From NCBI GenBank assembly GCA_028279405.1, contig JANQNU010000060.1, forward strand, positions 1 to 64,000: DNA of 64,000 nt, in the 5' to 3' direction. The translations under genes and the position numbers were made by a program. Each line of letters opens with the position of its first letter. Position 1 is the first letter of the stretch. The notes under the pieces are model-generated. The model worked only from the letters and a program-made list of their open reading frames with translations, ran no database searches and had not been told where the DNA came from. Source of the stretch: Phycisphaerae bacterium. GTDB lineage: Bacteria; Planctomycetota; Phycisphaerae; UBA1845; Fen-1342. Shown here piece by piece: positions 35,218 through 43,212 of the stretch.

Positions 35218-38200
35218 ATGAGTCGTGCATGGGGCGCGCCGGCGCTACGTCCTGTCTGCATCAAGTCTTGGGTTGCCTGGTCCGTTTTCTTGTTTGTGTT
35301 CATTGTCGCTCCGAGATGGGTTCACGGTCAGGGAGTGACGCCCGGCGGAAGCTCCGGTTTCATTGTTCCGGCACAAATGGTGCCATGGGAGAAGGTCAAC
35401 GATGGGAACTACGTCGATGCTGGCGCAGGCATTCCAAGTGCAAACGACGTGCGGACCTGTCGTCTGAGCACTGGCGAGTTGTTGTTCTTCTTTCGGATGT
35501 CGGGCAACGACTTCGTCGCCGGGCGGCTCAGTGCCGATCGGCGCTGGGAGATCTGGAGTGCGCCGACCTGGTCGAATGCTGCCGATCTCTTGCCGATCTC
35601 GGTGTCCCGGGCCTTTGGGAGCTACGGCCAGGTCTGGGTGTACGAACGTCCGTCGCGGCCCGGCGAACTCTTCGGCGTCGCAGGTCGGTGTGCGACGCGC
35701 TCCGGTCCGATCACCTTTAACGCGCACGGGTTCATCACGAGTTTTCGATTTGATGGCGACGATTTTGAGCAGTGGGGTGGCGGCGCAAACTATGCGCCCA
35801 ACAGCCTGTCGCCGGTCATTCGAGGTTGGCCGCACATCGTTGGGACCTTCGATTTCGACCCGGCGACCGGGACCGGAGTCGCCGTGCAGCGTGTCGGTCC
35901 GGGAAACCAGTTCAACGCCAAGCTCACCGCGGCGTTGTTTACCGACGTCGACGGTGCCCCTGCGTGGCGGCGCTGGACGCGGGACTCGACGGCCAGCGAT
36001 CCCGTAGATCCGATTGCCTGTAACGATCCCGGCTTTACCGTCTACGATGACGGCGACTGGGGCCCCGACGAAAGCGCGTCCTGTCAGCGCGCAACGCTCC
36101 TGTTCGATGCCAACGCGCCCTGGGACGAGAACAACCAGAGCGGTCCCGTCATCACGCACATTGATGGGACGGATCGTTATCTGGTCACGTTCACCGCCAA
36201 CTCGACAGCGACCGCCGGTCGATTTCGGTCGTCTGGCCCTGGCGCGCCGGCATGGGATTGGTGGAGTGATACAGGGTGGCAAACCGCTGGGAGCTACGAC
36301 TTCGCAGCCGTTCGCGCCGGTTCGTGGTCGGGCACTCGCAGGCAGATCGACTGGGCATCCGGCAAGGTGGCCATCTTCACGCGTCATGGTGGTCAGGTGC
36401 TGCAGACGATCTACGATGACGTCACCGAGACTTTTACGCCGGAAACCGCGATTGCGCCTGCGACGAGTTATTGCGTGAGCCGAGCGCCGGACGGAGCGCT
36501 CTGGCTCGTGACGATGGAAGATCCGCATACGATCATGCTGCGAAAGCGAAAGGCCAATCAAGAGATCTGGGGATCGGCGCACCGGATCTACCAGGACACG
36601 GAGTACCGCCTTACGTTGGCGGCGCTTGATTTCGTAGGTTCTAACGTGCCGGTGCTGTTCGTGGTTGCCGACGTTCCCGGTGACGGTCAACGTCTTTGCG
36701 CCATTTCGACGCAATCTCGATTCTGGAACTCCGAAACGCCGATCAACGTCGCAGCGCCGTCGGATCCGGTGGTGCTGGACCCGACGATGTTGGAGTATCG
36801 TCGCGAGGTGAGTAACGAAGCGCCTCCCGGCGCAAGCGATCCCGACGAGGGGCAGGCCTACCATGCCGGGCTGCCGGCGAGCATGGGCATCGATGCTGAC
36901 GGCTATGTCTACACGGGTCGGTATGCCAACACCTCTTTGATCGTTCATTCGCCTAACGGAGATACATGGGAAGACAATCACCAGTGGGGATTGCATTGGG
37001 ACTTCTTCGACCTGCCCGGCGGGGCCGCCGTGGACAACCGGCGCGGCAAGGTCTACGTCGCTGACCGGATAGCACTGACCGGACAAGGCGGGCTCTCGAC
37101 GGGAGGCAAGGTTCAGGTTTGGGAAACCACTCGTCGATACGAGAGCATCGGGTATCAGGCGGCGGGCTTCATCGGTTATTCGGTACCGGAGTATTTCAAC
37201 CGTACCTACTACAGCCAGATTTTCGGTAGCTTCTCATGGCCCGCGGACGTGGCCGTCGACGAATCGCGCGGGCTGCTATATGTGGTCAACGCGATTCCCG
37301 CGACCGTGATGGTGTATGACATCGAGAACCTCGTCGACAATCTTGTACCCTTCGATCGCGACGGGCTTTTTGCGACCGGGATCCCCTCCGCCTGGCACGA
37401 CGAGATCGAACAGCTCGTGAACGACCTGGTGGCGATCGGATTTCTCGCCGTCGATGACGATCCTACGAAGGTTCTGTGGGCAAGCGACGACCTCGAAGGT
37501 GGCGTCATTCGGTTTCTCGAGGGGCAGCCGAGTTTCGCCGTGCTCCCGGCGACCCGCCAGGAAAGGTTCCTGCGGAACGTACGGAAGCAGTACAAGCAGA
37601 GAAACGATCGTCCGGAGTTCCTCGTGTCGTTCGGGGGATACGGCTCGGGCGAGGGACGGTTCCGCTTCCCGCAGGGGATCGACGTGGACGCCGACGGCAA
37701 TGTCTATGTCGTGGACTGCGAGAACCACCGGATCCAGCGATGGCGTCTGGACGGCGGCGCCTATGTACCTGAATTGTCCTGGGGCGGTTTCGGTCGATCC
37801 GCAGGTTCGTTCGCTTACCCATTCGGAATCGCTATTGACGACACGTACGAGGTCGTGCACGTCACCGACTCAGCGAATCGACGCGTTCAGACCTTTACGC
37901 TGGACGGAGCATTCCTCTATGAATGGGGTGCTTGGGAGGACGATTCGGGGATACGTTTCCTCGAACATTCGTTGGGGATCGCTACGAATGATCGCGGTCG
38001 ACTCTACCTGGGAATGAATCGAAAGCTGGCTCAATTCAGCGTTCCGGATGCGGCTCCGAAAGTCGTTATCCTCGAGCCCGCAGCGTGTGCCGTGATCCCG
38101 TACGGCGTTTCGAGCGTTCGCGTGCAGGTCAACGATGACTACGGCGTGGACGGGCTGGACATGCGCGTCTTGGCCGACGATGTCGTTGTCTTCGAGGATA

Positions 38201-39945
38201 CTTACCCCTGGCAGCCGGGAGTTCTCAGTCTCGGCTGGACGCTCACGACCCTCGTCGCGCCGGGCACTCCTGGCAAAATCGAAGTGACAGCGACGGACAT
38301 CCTGGGTCAGAAGACCACCATTGTTAAGCGGGTCCGTCTGGGTGGTCCCGGCAACGAGGTCGATTCCGACGGTGACGGCGTGTTCGACAGTTGCGATAAC
38401 TGCCCGGACCATGCCAACCCCGATCAAGCGGATTGTGACGCTGATGGCGACGGTGATGTATGTGTCCTTGCGCTCGGACTGGCGCTCGACTGCAACGCGA
38501 ACGGAATTCCCGATACGTGTGATCTGGCCCAGCGGACCAGCTTTGACTGCAACGGGAATGGCATACCTGACGAGTGCGAGCTGGATTGCAACGGTAACGG
38601 CCTTCACGACCAATGCGACCTCGACCGCGGAACCAGCCTGGATTGCAACGGAAACGGTATCCCCGACGAATGCGATCTCGCCAATGGCGCGAGCCTGGAT
38701 TGCAACCTGAATGATATCCCGGACGAGTGCGATATCGACGTCGGCACGAGTGAGGACTGCAATCTGAACGATATCCCGGATGAGTGCGATATCGCCGATG
38801 GCACCAGCATGGATTGTGAGCCGGACGGCAGGCCCGATGAATGCAACATGGCCGGGCGGTTACTGGATGCAATCTTGGTTGGCGATCCGCTCAAGGGGCC
38901 GACGCACGTCGTCAGTGACCAATTCTCCACCGACATGTTCGTGCTGGAGCGCGAACGCGTCATGCGGTTGCAAACGGATGGAACGACCAGTGCCGTGACC
39001 GGTGCCATCGATTCCCCGCTGGCTACAGCCCAAGATCCGCTTACCGGTGATTTACTCATCTCGTCGTATCTGCTTCCCACGACCAGGATCCTTCGTGTGG
39101 ACGCCCTCGGTGGCGTGACGACGGTCGTCGAGCTGCCCGGCGAGCAAGTTGTCGGCATCGCGATCGAACCGCAGCAGGGACGCATCTTCGTGTCACGGGT
39201 TACGGGCGCTAGCGTCGATGAACTCCTGCCCGACGGCACTCTTCAAACGATCGCCAGCGGTGCGCCGTTCATTGCGCCGGGGACGCTGCTGTATGAAGCG
39301 ACCTCCGACTCCCTGATTTGCGCGGATGCGCGGGCGCAACGGTTGTTTCGGGTGTCACTAGCGGGGGCGGTCTCCGAACTCGCCGACCTGACGGACATGA
39401 GCAGGCTCCGAGCGATTGCCCGCGATCATCGAACGGGTCACTATGTATGTGCAACGGACAGCGGCCGCGTCATCCGCATCACACCAGCAGGCGCCGTCGA
39501 GGTGCTACTCGATCAGCCGATCATCGCGCGCGCGTCCGGGCTGGACCGCCACTCGGCGACCGGGAGGTTCGTCATGGTCACGGCGCCGCGCGAAGCAAGC
39601 ATGGTCGGAGCCTGGTGGTGCCTGCCGGATAGCGACTGCAACAGCAATGGCCGCCCGGATGTGTGTGATCTACTTGACGGCACATCCCAGGACGACAACG
39701 GCAACCAGGTACCCGATGAGTGTGATCCGATCGCGCGCCTCGGCGACATCAACTGCGACGGCTTGATCGATCAGCTGGACGTCGAAACGTTCGATCTTGC
39801 GATCGCCGGCGAGGAGTTCTACCTCGCGAGGTACCCGACTTGCGATTGGTACAATGCCGACGTCGATTGCGACGGCTTCATCACCAGTGCCGATCTGGAG
39901 CGGCTCATTATCTGCGCCGCAGCTGGCGTCTGTAACTGTCCGTAG
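35218..39945 (+). CDS. Giant secreted protein with NHL-type propeller, DCNxNGIPD repeats and dockerin-like end
   Basis: A 1575-residue protein. ATG 35218 has GGAG 7 bases upstream and opens directly into a signal peptide (SWVAWSVFLFVFIVAPRW, cleavage near HGQ). Residues 30-500 are beta-rich. About 540-960 contain NHL-like blades (FRFPQGIDVDADGNVYVVDC, FAYPFGIAIDDTYEVVHVTD). An Ig-like segment and a thrombospondin-3-type calcium segment (DSDGDGVFDSCDNCPD) follow, then the DCNxNGIPDxCD repeats (about 1090-1215), a second propeller-like region and a dockerin-like end (GDINCDGLIDQLDVETFDLA). The many Asp/Cys loops imply calcium binding and disulfides outside the cell. No catalytic motif is seen. 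Probably a surface or matrix protein. It is transcribed alone from its own promoter. Confidence 0.85.
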   Translation: MSRAWGAPALRPVCIKSWVAWSVFLFVFIVAPRWVHGQGVTPGGSSGFIVPAQMVPWEKVNDGNYVDAGAGIPSANDVRTCRLSTGELLFFFRMSGNDFVAGRLSADRRWEIWSAPTWSNAADLLPISVSRAFGSYGQVWVYERPSRPGELFGVAGRCATRSGPITFNAHGFITSFRFDGDDFEQWGGGANYAPNSLSPVIRGWPHIVGTFDFDPATGTGVAVQRVGPGNQFNAKLTAALFTDVDGAPAWRRWTRDSTASDPVDPIACNDPGFTVYDDGDWGPDESASCQRATLLFDANAPWDENNQSGPVITHIDGTDRYLVTFTANSTATAGRFRSSGPGAPAWDWWSDTGWQTAGSYDFAAVRAGSWSGTRRQIDWASGKVAIFTRHGGQVLQTIYDDVTETFTPETAIAPATSYCVSRAPDGALWLVTMEDPHTIMLRKRKANQEIWGSAHRIYQDTEYRLTLAALDFVGSNVPVLFVVADVPGDGQRLCAISTQSRFWNSETPINVAAPSDPVVLDPTMLEYRREVSNEAPPGASDPDEGQAYHAGLPASMGIDADGYVYTGRYANTSLIVHSPNGDTWEDNHQWGLHWDFFDLPGGAAVDNRRGKVYVADRIALTGQGGLSTGGKVQVWETTRRYESIGYQAAGFIGYSVPEYFNRTYYSQIFGSFSWPADVAVDESRGLLYVVNAIPATVMVYDIENLVDNLVPFDRDGLFATGIPSAWHDEIEQLVNDLVAIGFLAVDDDPTKVLWASDDLEGGVIRFLEGQPSFAVLPATRQERFLRNVRKQYKQRNDRPEFLVSFGGYGSGEGRFRFPQGIDVDADGNVYVVDCENHRIQRWRLDGGAYVPELSWGGFGRSAGSFAYPFGIAIDDTYEVVHVTDSANRRVQTFTLDGAFLYEWGAWEDDSGIRFLEHSLGIATNDRGRLYLGMNRKLAQFSVPDAAPKVVILEPAACAVIPYGVSSVRVQVNDDYGVDGLDMRVLADDVVVFEDTYPWQPGVLSLGWTLTTLVAPGTPGKIEVTATDILGQKTTIVKRVRLGGPGNEVDSDGDGVFDSCDNCPDHANPDQADCDADGDGDVCVLALGLALDCNANGIPDTCDLAQRTSFDCNGNGIPDECELDCNGNGLHDQCDLDRGTSLDCNGNGIPDECDLANGASLDCNLNDIPDECDIDVGTSEDCNLNDIPDECDIADGTSMDCEPDGRPDECNMAGRLLDAILVGDPLKGPTHVVSDQFSTDMFVLERERVMRLQTDGTTSAVTGAIDSPLATAQDPLTGDLLISSYLLPTTRILRVDALGGVTTVVELPGEQVVGIAIEPQQGRIFVSRVTGASVDELLPDGTLQTIASGAPFIAPGTLLYEATSDSLICADARAQRLFRVSLAGAVSELADLTDMSRLRAIARDHRTGHYVCATDSGRVIRITPAGAVEVLLDQPIIARASGLDRHSATGRFVMVTAPREASMVGAWWCLPDSDCNSNGRPDVCDLLDGTSQDDNGNQVPDECDPIARLGDINCDGLIDQLDVETFDLAIAGEEFYLARYPTCDWYNADVDCDGFITSADLERLIICAAAGVCNCP
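38490..38860 (+). repeat. In-gene tandem DCNxNGIPDxCD repeats
   Basis: About seven units of 13-20 codons read DCNANGIPDTCDLA, DCNGNGIPDECE, DCNGNGLHDQCDLD, DCNGNGIPDECDLA, DCNLNDIPDECDID, DCNLNDIPDECDIA and DCEPDGRPDECN. The DNA is similar enough between units for slippage or recombination. The same motif occurs once in the protein at 46476 (DCNSNGIPDLCELD). Confidence 0.85.
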
Positions 39946-40137
39946 CCCGATTCGCCCGTGTCTTTCACGACGTCGATCGGCGGCGCGGCGTGCGTCGCTC
40001 CAATTCGGTCGACACCAAGCGCGGTAGGAACGCGCGAGTTGCCGATCGGCGTCTCTTTGTTGCTGTCGTGAGTGGCCGCGGGCTACGATATGATCTGCCC
40101 TCGTGTCGTCGGACCGGTTCTGAGGCTGGTGTGGACT

Positions 40138-40323
40138 CCGGGATCGGGTCGGCTGAACGGCGACGACGTGTTGCACCGTCTGTCACGGCTGTTCGCGGAA
40201 CGTGGCGTTCCGCGGCACCTTCGCAGCGACAACGGTGCCGAGTTCACGGCGAAGTCGGTGCAGCAGTGGCTCGTTCGGCTCGGCGTCCGCACAGCAGTCT
40301 TGGGCTATCGACCACCGGCGCCA
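40138..40323 (+). mobile_element. IS3-family transposase orfB relic with internal deletion
   Basis: The frame reads LFAERGVPRHLRSDNGAEFT followed by AKSVQQWLVRLGV, the integrase core around the second catalytic Asp of IS3-type transposases. It is then joined directly to codons for RPHSSLG and, one frame over, YRPPAP, the usual C-terminus of these proteins. About 70 codons, including the catalytic Glu, are missing and a one-base insertion disrupts the join. No intact open frame or terminal repeats are seen. Confidence 0.7.
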
Positions 40324-40418
40324 GCCAGGGACATGTGAGTACGAAGCCCGCCAGATTGCCGCGCGACACGAGGTTGCTGGCACTGCGCTCGGGTACTACC
40401 GGAGGCAGTTGTGCCGGC

Positions 40419-40448
40419 AACCATCGTCCGTCATCAGCCCTCGGCTAC
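40419..40448 (+). mobile_element. Possible second IS3 orfB C-terminal scrap
   Basis: Ten codons read NHRPSSALGY, close to the NHRPHSALGY end of IS3-type OrfB proteins. It lies about 95 bases after the first relic and abuts the stop codon of the minus-strand TPR gene. Too short to be certain. Confidence 0.35.
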
Positions 40449-41492
40449 CTACAAACCATCAGCCACACAAGCGCGCGCAACCGCGTAAGCATGTACGATG
40501 TCAGGATGCTCGCACCCGGCATCGATCACCTGTTTTAGGCTGCGTTCAGCCTCGGCGCATTTACCCAACTCAAGCTGACTGAGCCCCACGGCACCGAACG
40601 CAATTACCATTGTCGGCCGAAACTGGGTTACGAGCTCGAACAGCTCGTACAAAGTGGCCCTTCCCAGATCTTGGTACCCTCCGCCATCCACCCGGAGCGG
40701 AGCGGCCGCCTCGTGAGCGACGATTCGAATGACGTCGTCAATTACGTCGATCGCCTCCCAGTGCCGCCCAAGCTCTTGCAAAGCGACACCGATCCCGAGC
40801 TTTGCGTCGAATGATCTACCATCTGCTGCCTTGTCCGCCGCGACAAGTGCGTCCAGCGCCTCCGGGTACCGTCCCAACATCCCCAGCACCTTGCCCTGAT
40901 TGAAGAGGAGCCCAGGCGTGTAGCGCTCGTGCAGCGTCTCGTCGTGTAGTGCTCTGTTAATCAAGTCAAGCGACTCGTACGCCTTCTTCGTGTTCTCTTC
41001 ATCAAAGGCCCCGCTCGTCGGCAGGGAGAGGATCAGGCATTCGGCCACCACGGCGTCCATCACCGCGGAATCGGGGTAGATTCCGGCCGCCGCGCGGGCG
41101 AGATGAAGCGCATCCCCGATGCGCCCTTCTGCCCGCAACAATTGGATCCGTACTCGAAGTATGCCCGGATGGTTCTCCCCAAGGACGGCACTCGCTTCGG
41201 TGCAAAGACGCCGTGCGTCACGGATCTTCTCAGGGTCGTTGGTGATCACACTCGAGATAACATCCCGGTCCGTGTCCAGCAGGGTGTTACTGGCATTCCT
41301 AAGGTGTGTCACGGCTTGGGCCTGGCGCCTACGAGCATCGCCGAATCCTTGGCTGCGAACGTAACTGGCACTTGAAACGCCCACGATTGCACTAACAACC
41401 GTTGCCCAAGTCTGTATTCGCGTGAAGCGGAAGCTCGCGCGGGCCTCCCGTCTCTTGATCGCGCGTTCGGCTTTTTCGTTCAGCAGCGTCAT
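40449..41492 (-). CDS. TPR membrane protein
   Basis: A 347-residue protein. ATG 41492 has GGAG 8 bases upstream; the earlier GTG overlaps that site. A basic N-terminus is followed by one membrane helix (WATVVSAIVGVSSASYV, about 28-46). The rest is helical with TPR units (ASAVLGENHPGILRVRIQLL, LFNQGKVLGMLGRYPEALDA, LGIGVALQELGRHWEAIDVI). The repeats resemble the sensor parts of the window's kinases, but no kinase domain is present. Its stop adjoins IS3 debris, so the C-terminus may be shortened. Divergent from the gene at 41679. Probably a protein-interaction scaffold. Confidence 0.75.
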   Translation of the reverse strand: MTLLNEKAERAIKRREARASFRFTRIQTWATVVSAIVGVSSASYVRSQGFGDARRRQAQAVTHLRNASNTLLDTDRDVISSVITNDPEKIRDARRLCTEASAVLGENHPGILRVRIQLLRAEGRIGDALHLARAAAGIYPDSAVMDAVVAECLILSLPTSGAFDEENTKKAYESLDLINRALHDETLHERYTPGLLFNQGKVLGMLGRYPEALDALVAADKAADGRSFDAKLGIGVALQELGRHWEAIDVIDDVIRIVAHEAAAPLRVDGGGYQDLGRATLYELFELVTQFRPTMVIAFGAVGLSQLELGKCAEAERSLKQVIDAGCEHPDIVHAYAVARACVADGL

Positions 41493-41637
41493 GACGTTCA
41501 CTCCGTTCCAAGAAGTCTAGCCTTGCACGGGCCACTTACTCGCCCGAATCGCTGCACAGAAAGTAGATGTTTGCGGCCAAGACTGCAAGAAAAACTATAT
41601 TTCAGCCAATAATCGCCATTATGAACGCAATGATTGA

Positions 41638-41643
41638 TATAAT
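41638..41643 (+). promoter_or_regulatory. Consensus -10 element and short hairpin before the 490-residue protein
   Basis: A perfect TATAAT occurs in an AT-rich island (41570-41660) 36 bases before the start codon; no clear -35 is seen. A small hairpin GCAGCA-TATC-TGCTGC (41645-41660) follows, just before the ribosome site AAGAAGGAGG. Confidence 0.45.
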
Positions 41644-41678
41644 TGCAGCATATCTGCTGCATAAGAAGGAGGCACCGA

Positions 41679-43151
41679 ATGACCAGCCGTCAGCCGCCCC
41701 GGCCGATGATCGATAACGCGAAAGATCGGCCGTCCTCCAAGAAAGCAAAATACAAACCGACGAGCGATGACATTAGCAAGCTCCGAGATTTCGGTGACTT
41801 CGTCCGCGTGTTCGAACAAATCCTTAGGAAGGCGCGCAGCGGTGACGTTGAACCGCGCCTGCGCAGCTTGCTACAAGAGGCGCGCGGCGCCCAATCGCGT
41901 GCGGCGTTGCCTGCGCAATGCGAGGAGGTGCCGTTCTGGCCAAGCTTGCAGCGACGGCTGCGCGAGGGTTTCCGGGACGGCCAGCCGATCTCTGCCCTCG
42001 AAATGCTGCGCAACACATCCGTGAATGACGTGCTCGTACTCCTCAAAGCCCTGCATTTGTTGGGTCACACATTCTCGCTCGACAAGCTGATCTTCGATCC
42101 GCCGCCGTACGATCCTGCCCTTCGCGATCAAATGGATCTTCTAGAAGAGTTACACGCGGCCCGGCAATCGTTCGACGACCAGATCGACCTCACGAAGGCG
42201 TTTGAATCCGTGCTCCACCTTGCCCCGACGCTGCTGGCGCCGGAGTTCGCACGTCAGGCCATGTACGTCCTGCAATCCAAGCGCGTCGCCGCGGATGACC
42301 ATTCATACCTAACGGGCGATCAGCTCGTATCACTCGCATCGCGCGCGGACCAAATACGAGTAGCGACGGCTCGACTCGACTACGGGATCCGATGGGACCA
42401 CGAGGGCGAACCGCGACCGCGCAAGAGCTTTCGGCGCGTTGCGGATCTGCTCAATCGTGGAAACCACACGTTCATCGTTCCGGCGGACGACAACCGACCA
42501 ATCGGCCCCTACCGGTTCTCGCCAACTCCGTTCGCAACCAACCCAACGAGCTGGAAGGAGCGCGCCGAGAAGTTTTGCCAGTACTACCTCGATAGTGGTG
42601 TCGACGAGGCATGCCTTCAACCGGACAAGCACTTCTTTCACGCAAATCCGATTGGCGGCGCCGGATTCGTCTTCTACGAACTGAGTTTCTCTGAACAGGA
42701 ATTGAAGGAGTGGCTTAGTATTGTTGATGACGGCGCGGACGGCAACGCCGTGCCCGGCCGTAGGCACCCTGGAGATTGGGTCCCTTTCACGCCGCAACTC
42801 CTTTCACGGCTCATCAACAATGAGCTGCTCCTGCTGAGCGATCACCCAACTGACGGCCACAAGAAACGGGCCTTTGCCGGAACGGTTATCGCCGGCTCCG
42901 ACCATCGAATGCTCGTACGGGCCGCCATGAATGCACGATCGATTCTGATCGCAATGGATCAATGGAACCGGCTTTGCGACACAGCCGATCCATCGCCAAA
43001 GGCCGCCAAGGTCGACCTCTCCACCGGCTTCTGGCATCCCGACAACGCCAAAAAGTGGTTGCGCGAGTTCCAACCAAACCGGGCCGGGGGCCAGCGATAC
43101 GGCCACCCTATCACAGTCGCCGTCTCCCGTGGAGGAGGTCCAAGCCACTAG
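41679..43151 (+). CDS. Uncharacterised cytoplasmic protein
   Basis: A 490-residue protein. ATG 41679 has AAGAAGGAGG 6 bases upstream; the longer open frame starts inside the promoter hairpin. No signal peptide or membrane helix is seen. The N-terminal 40 residues are Lys/Pro/Arg-rich. A helical part (residues 40-200) includes LLEELHAARQSFDDQIDLTK. A C-terminal mixed part has FCQYYLDSGVDEACLQPDKH and IGGAGFVFYELSFSEQELKE. I recognise no family and none of the common nuclease, kinase or methylase motifs. The AT-rich promoter island and lack of related neighbours suggest it could have been acquired, but codon usage looks ordinary. It converges on the lipoprotein gene with only 61 bases between. 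Confidence 0.75.
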   Translation: MTSRQPPRPMIDNAKDRPSSKKAKYKPTSDDISKLRDFGDFVRVFEQILRKARSGDVEPRLRSLLQEARGAQSRAALPAQCEEVPFWPSLQRRLREGFRDGQPISALEMLRNTSVNDVLVLLKALHLLGHTFSLDKLIFDPPPYDPALRDQMDLLEELHAARQSFDDQIDLTKAFESVLHLAPTLLAPEFARQAMYVLQSKRVAADDHSYLTGDQLVSLASRADQIRVATARLDYGIRWDHEGEPRPRKSFRRVADLLNRGNHTFIVPADDNRPIGPYRFSPTPFATNPTSWKERAEKFCQYYLDSGVDEACLQPDKHFFHANPIGGAGFVFYELSFSEQELKEWLSIVDDGADGNAVPGRRHPGDWVPFTPQLLSRLINNELLLLSDHPTDGHKKRAFAGTVIAGSDHRMLVRAAMNARSILIAMDQWNRLCDTADPSPKAAKVDLSTGFWHPDNAKKWLREFQPNRAGGQRYGHPITVAVSRGGGPSH

Positions 43152-43212
43152 GCTTCATGCGTCCGGCTGTTCAACGAGCGAACTGTGACATGGGCGTCAT
43201 CGGCGGTCGGCG

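Noticed and set aside
35245-37086. 613-codon open frame antisense to the secreted propeller protein
   Set aside because: Shadow of the plus-strand gene in GC-rich DNA; the translation has no domain or ribosome site.
38490-38860. Regular repeats that could be mistaken for a CRISPR array
   Set aside because: They keep reading frame, encode DCNxNGIPDxCD units and lack unique spacers.
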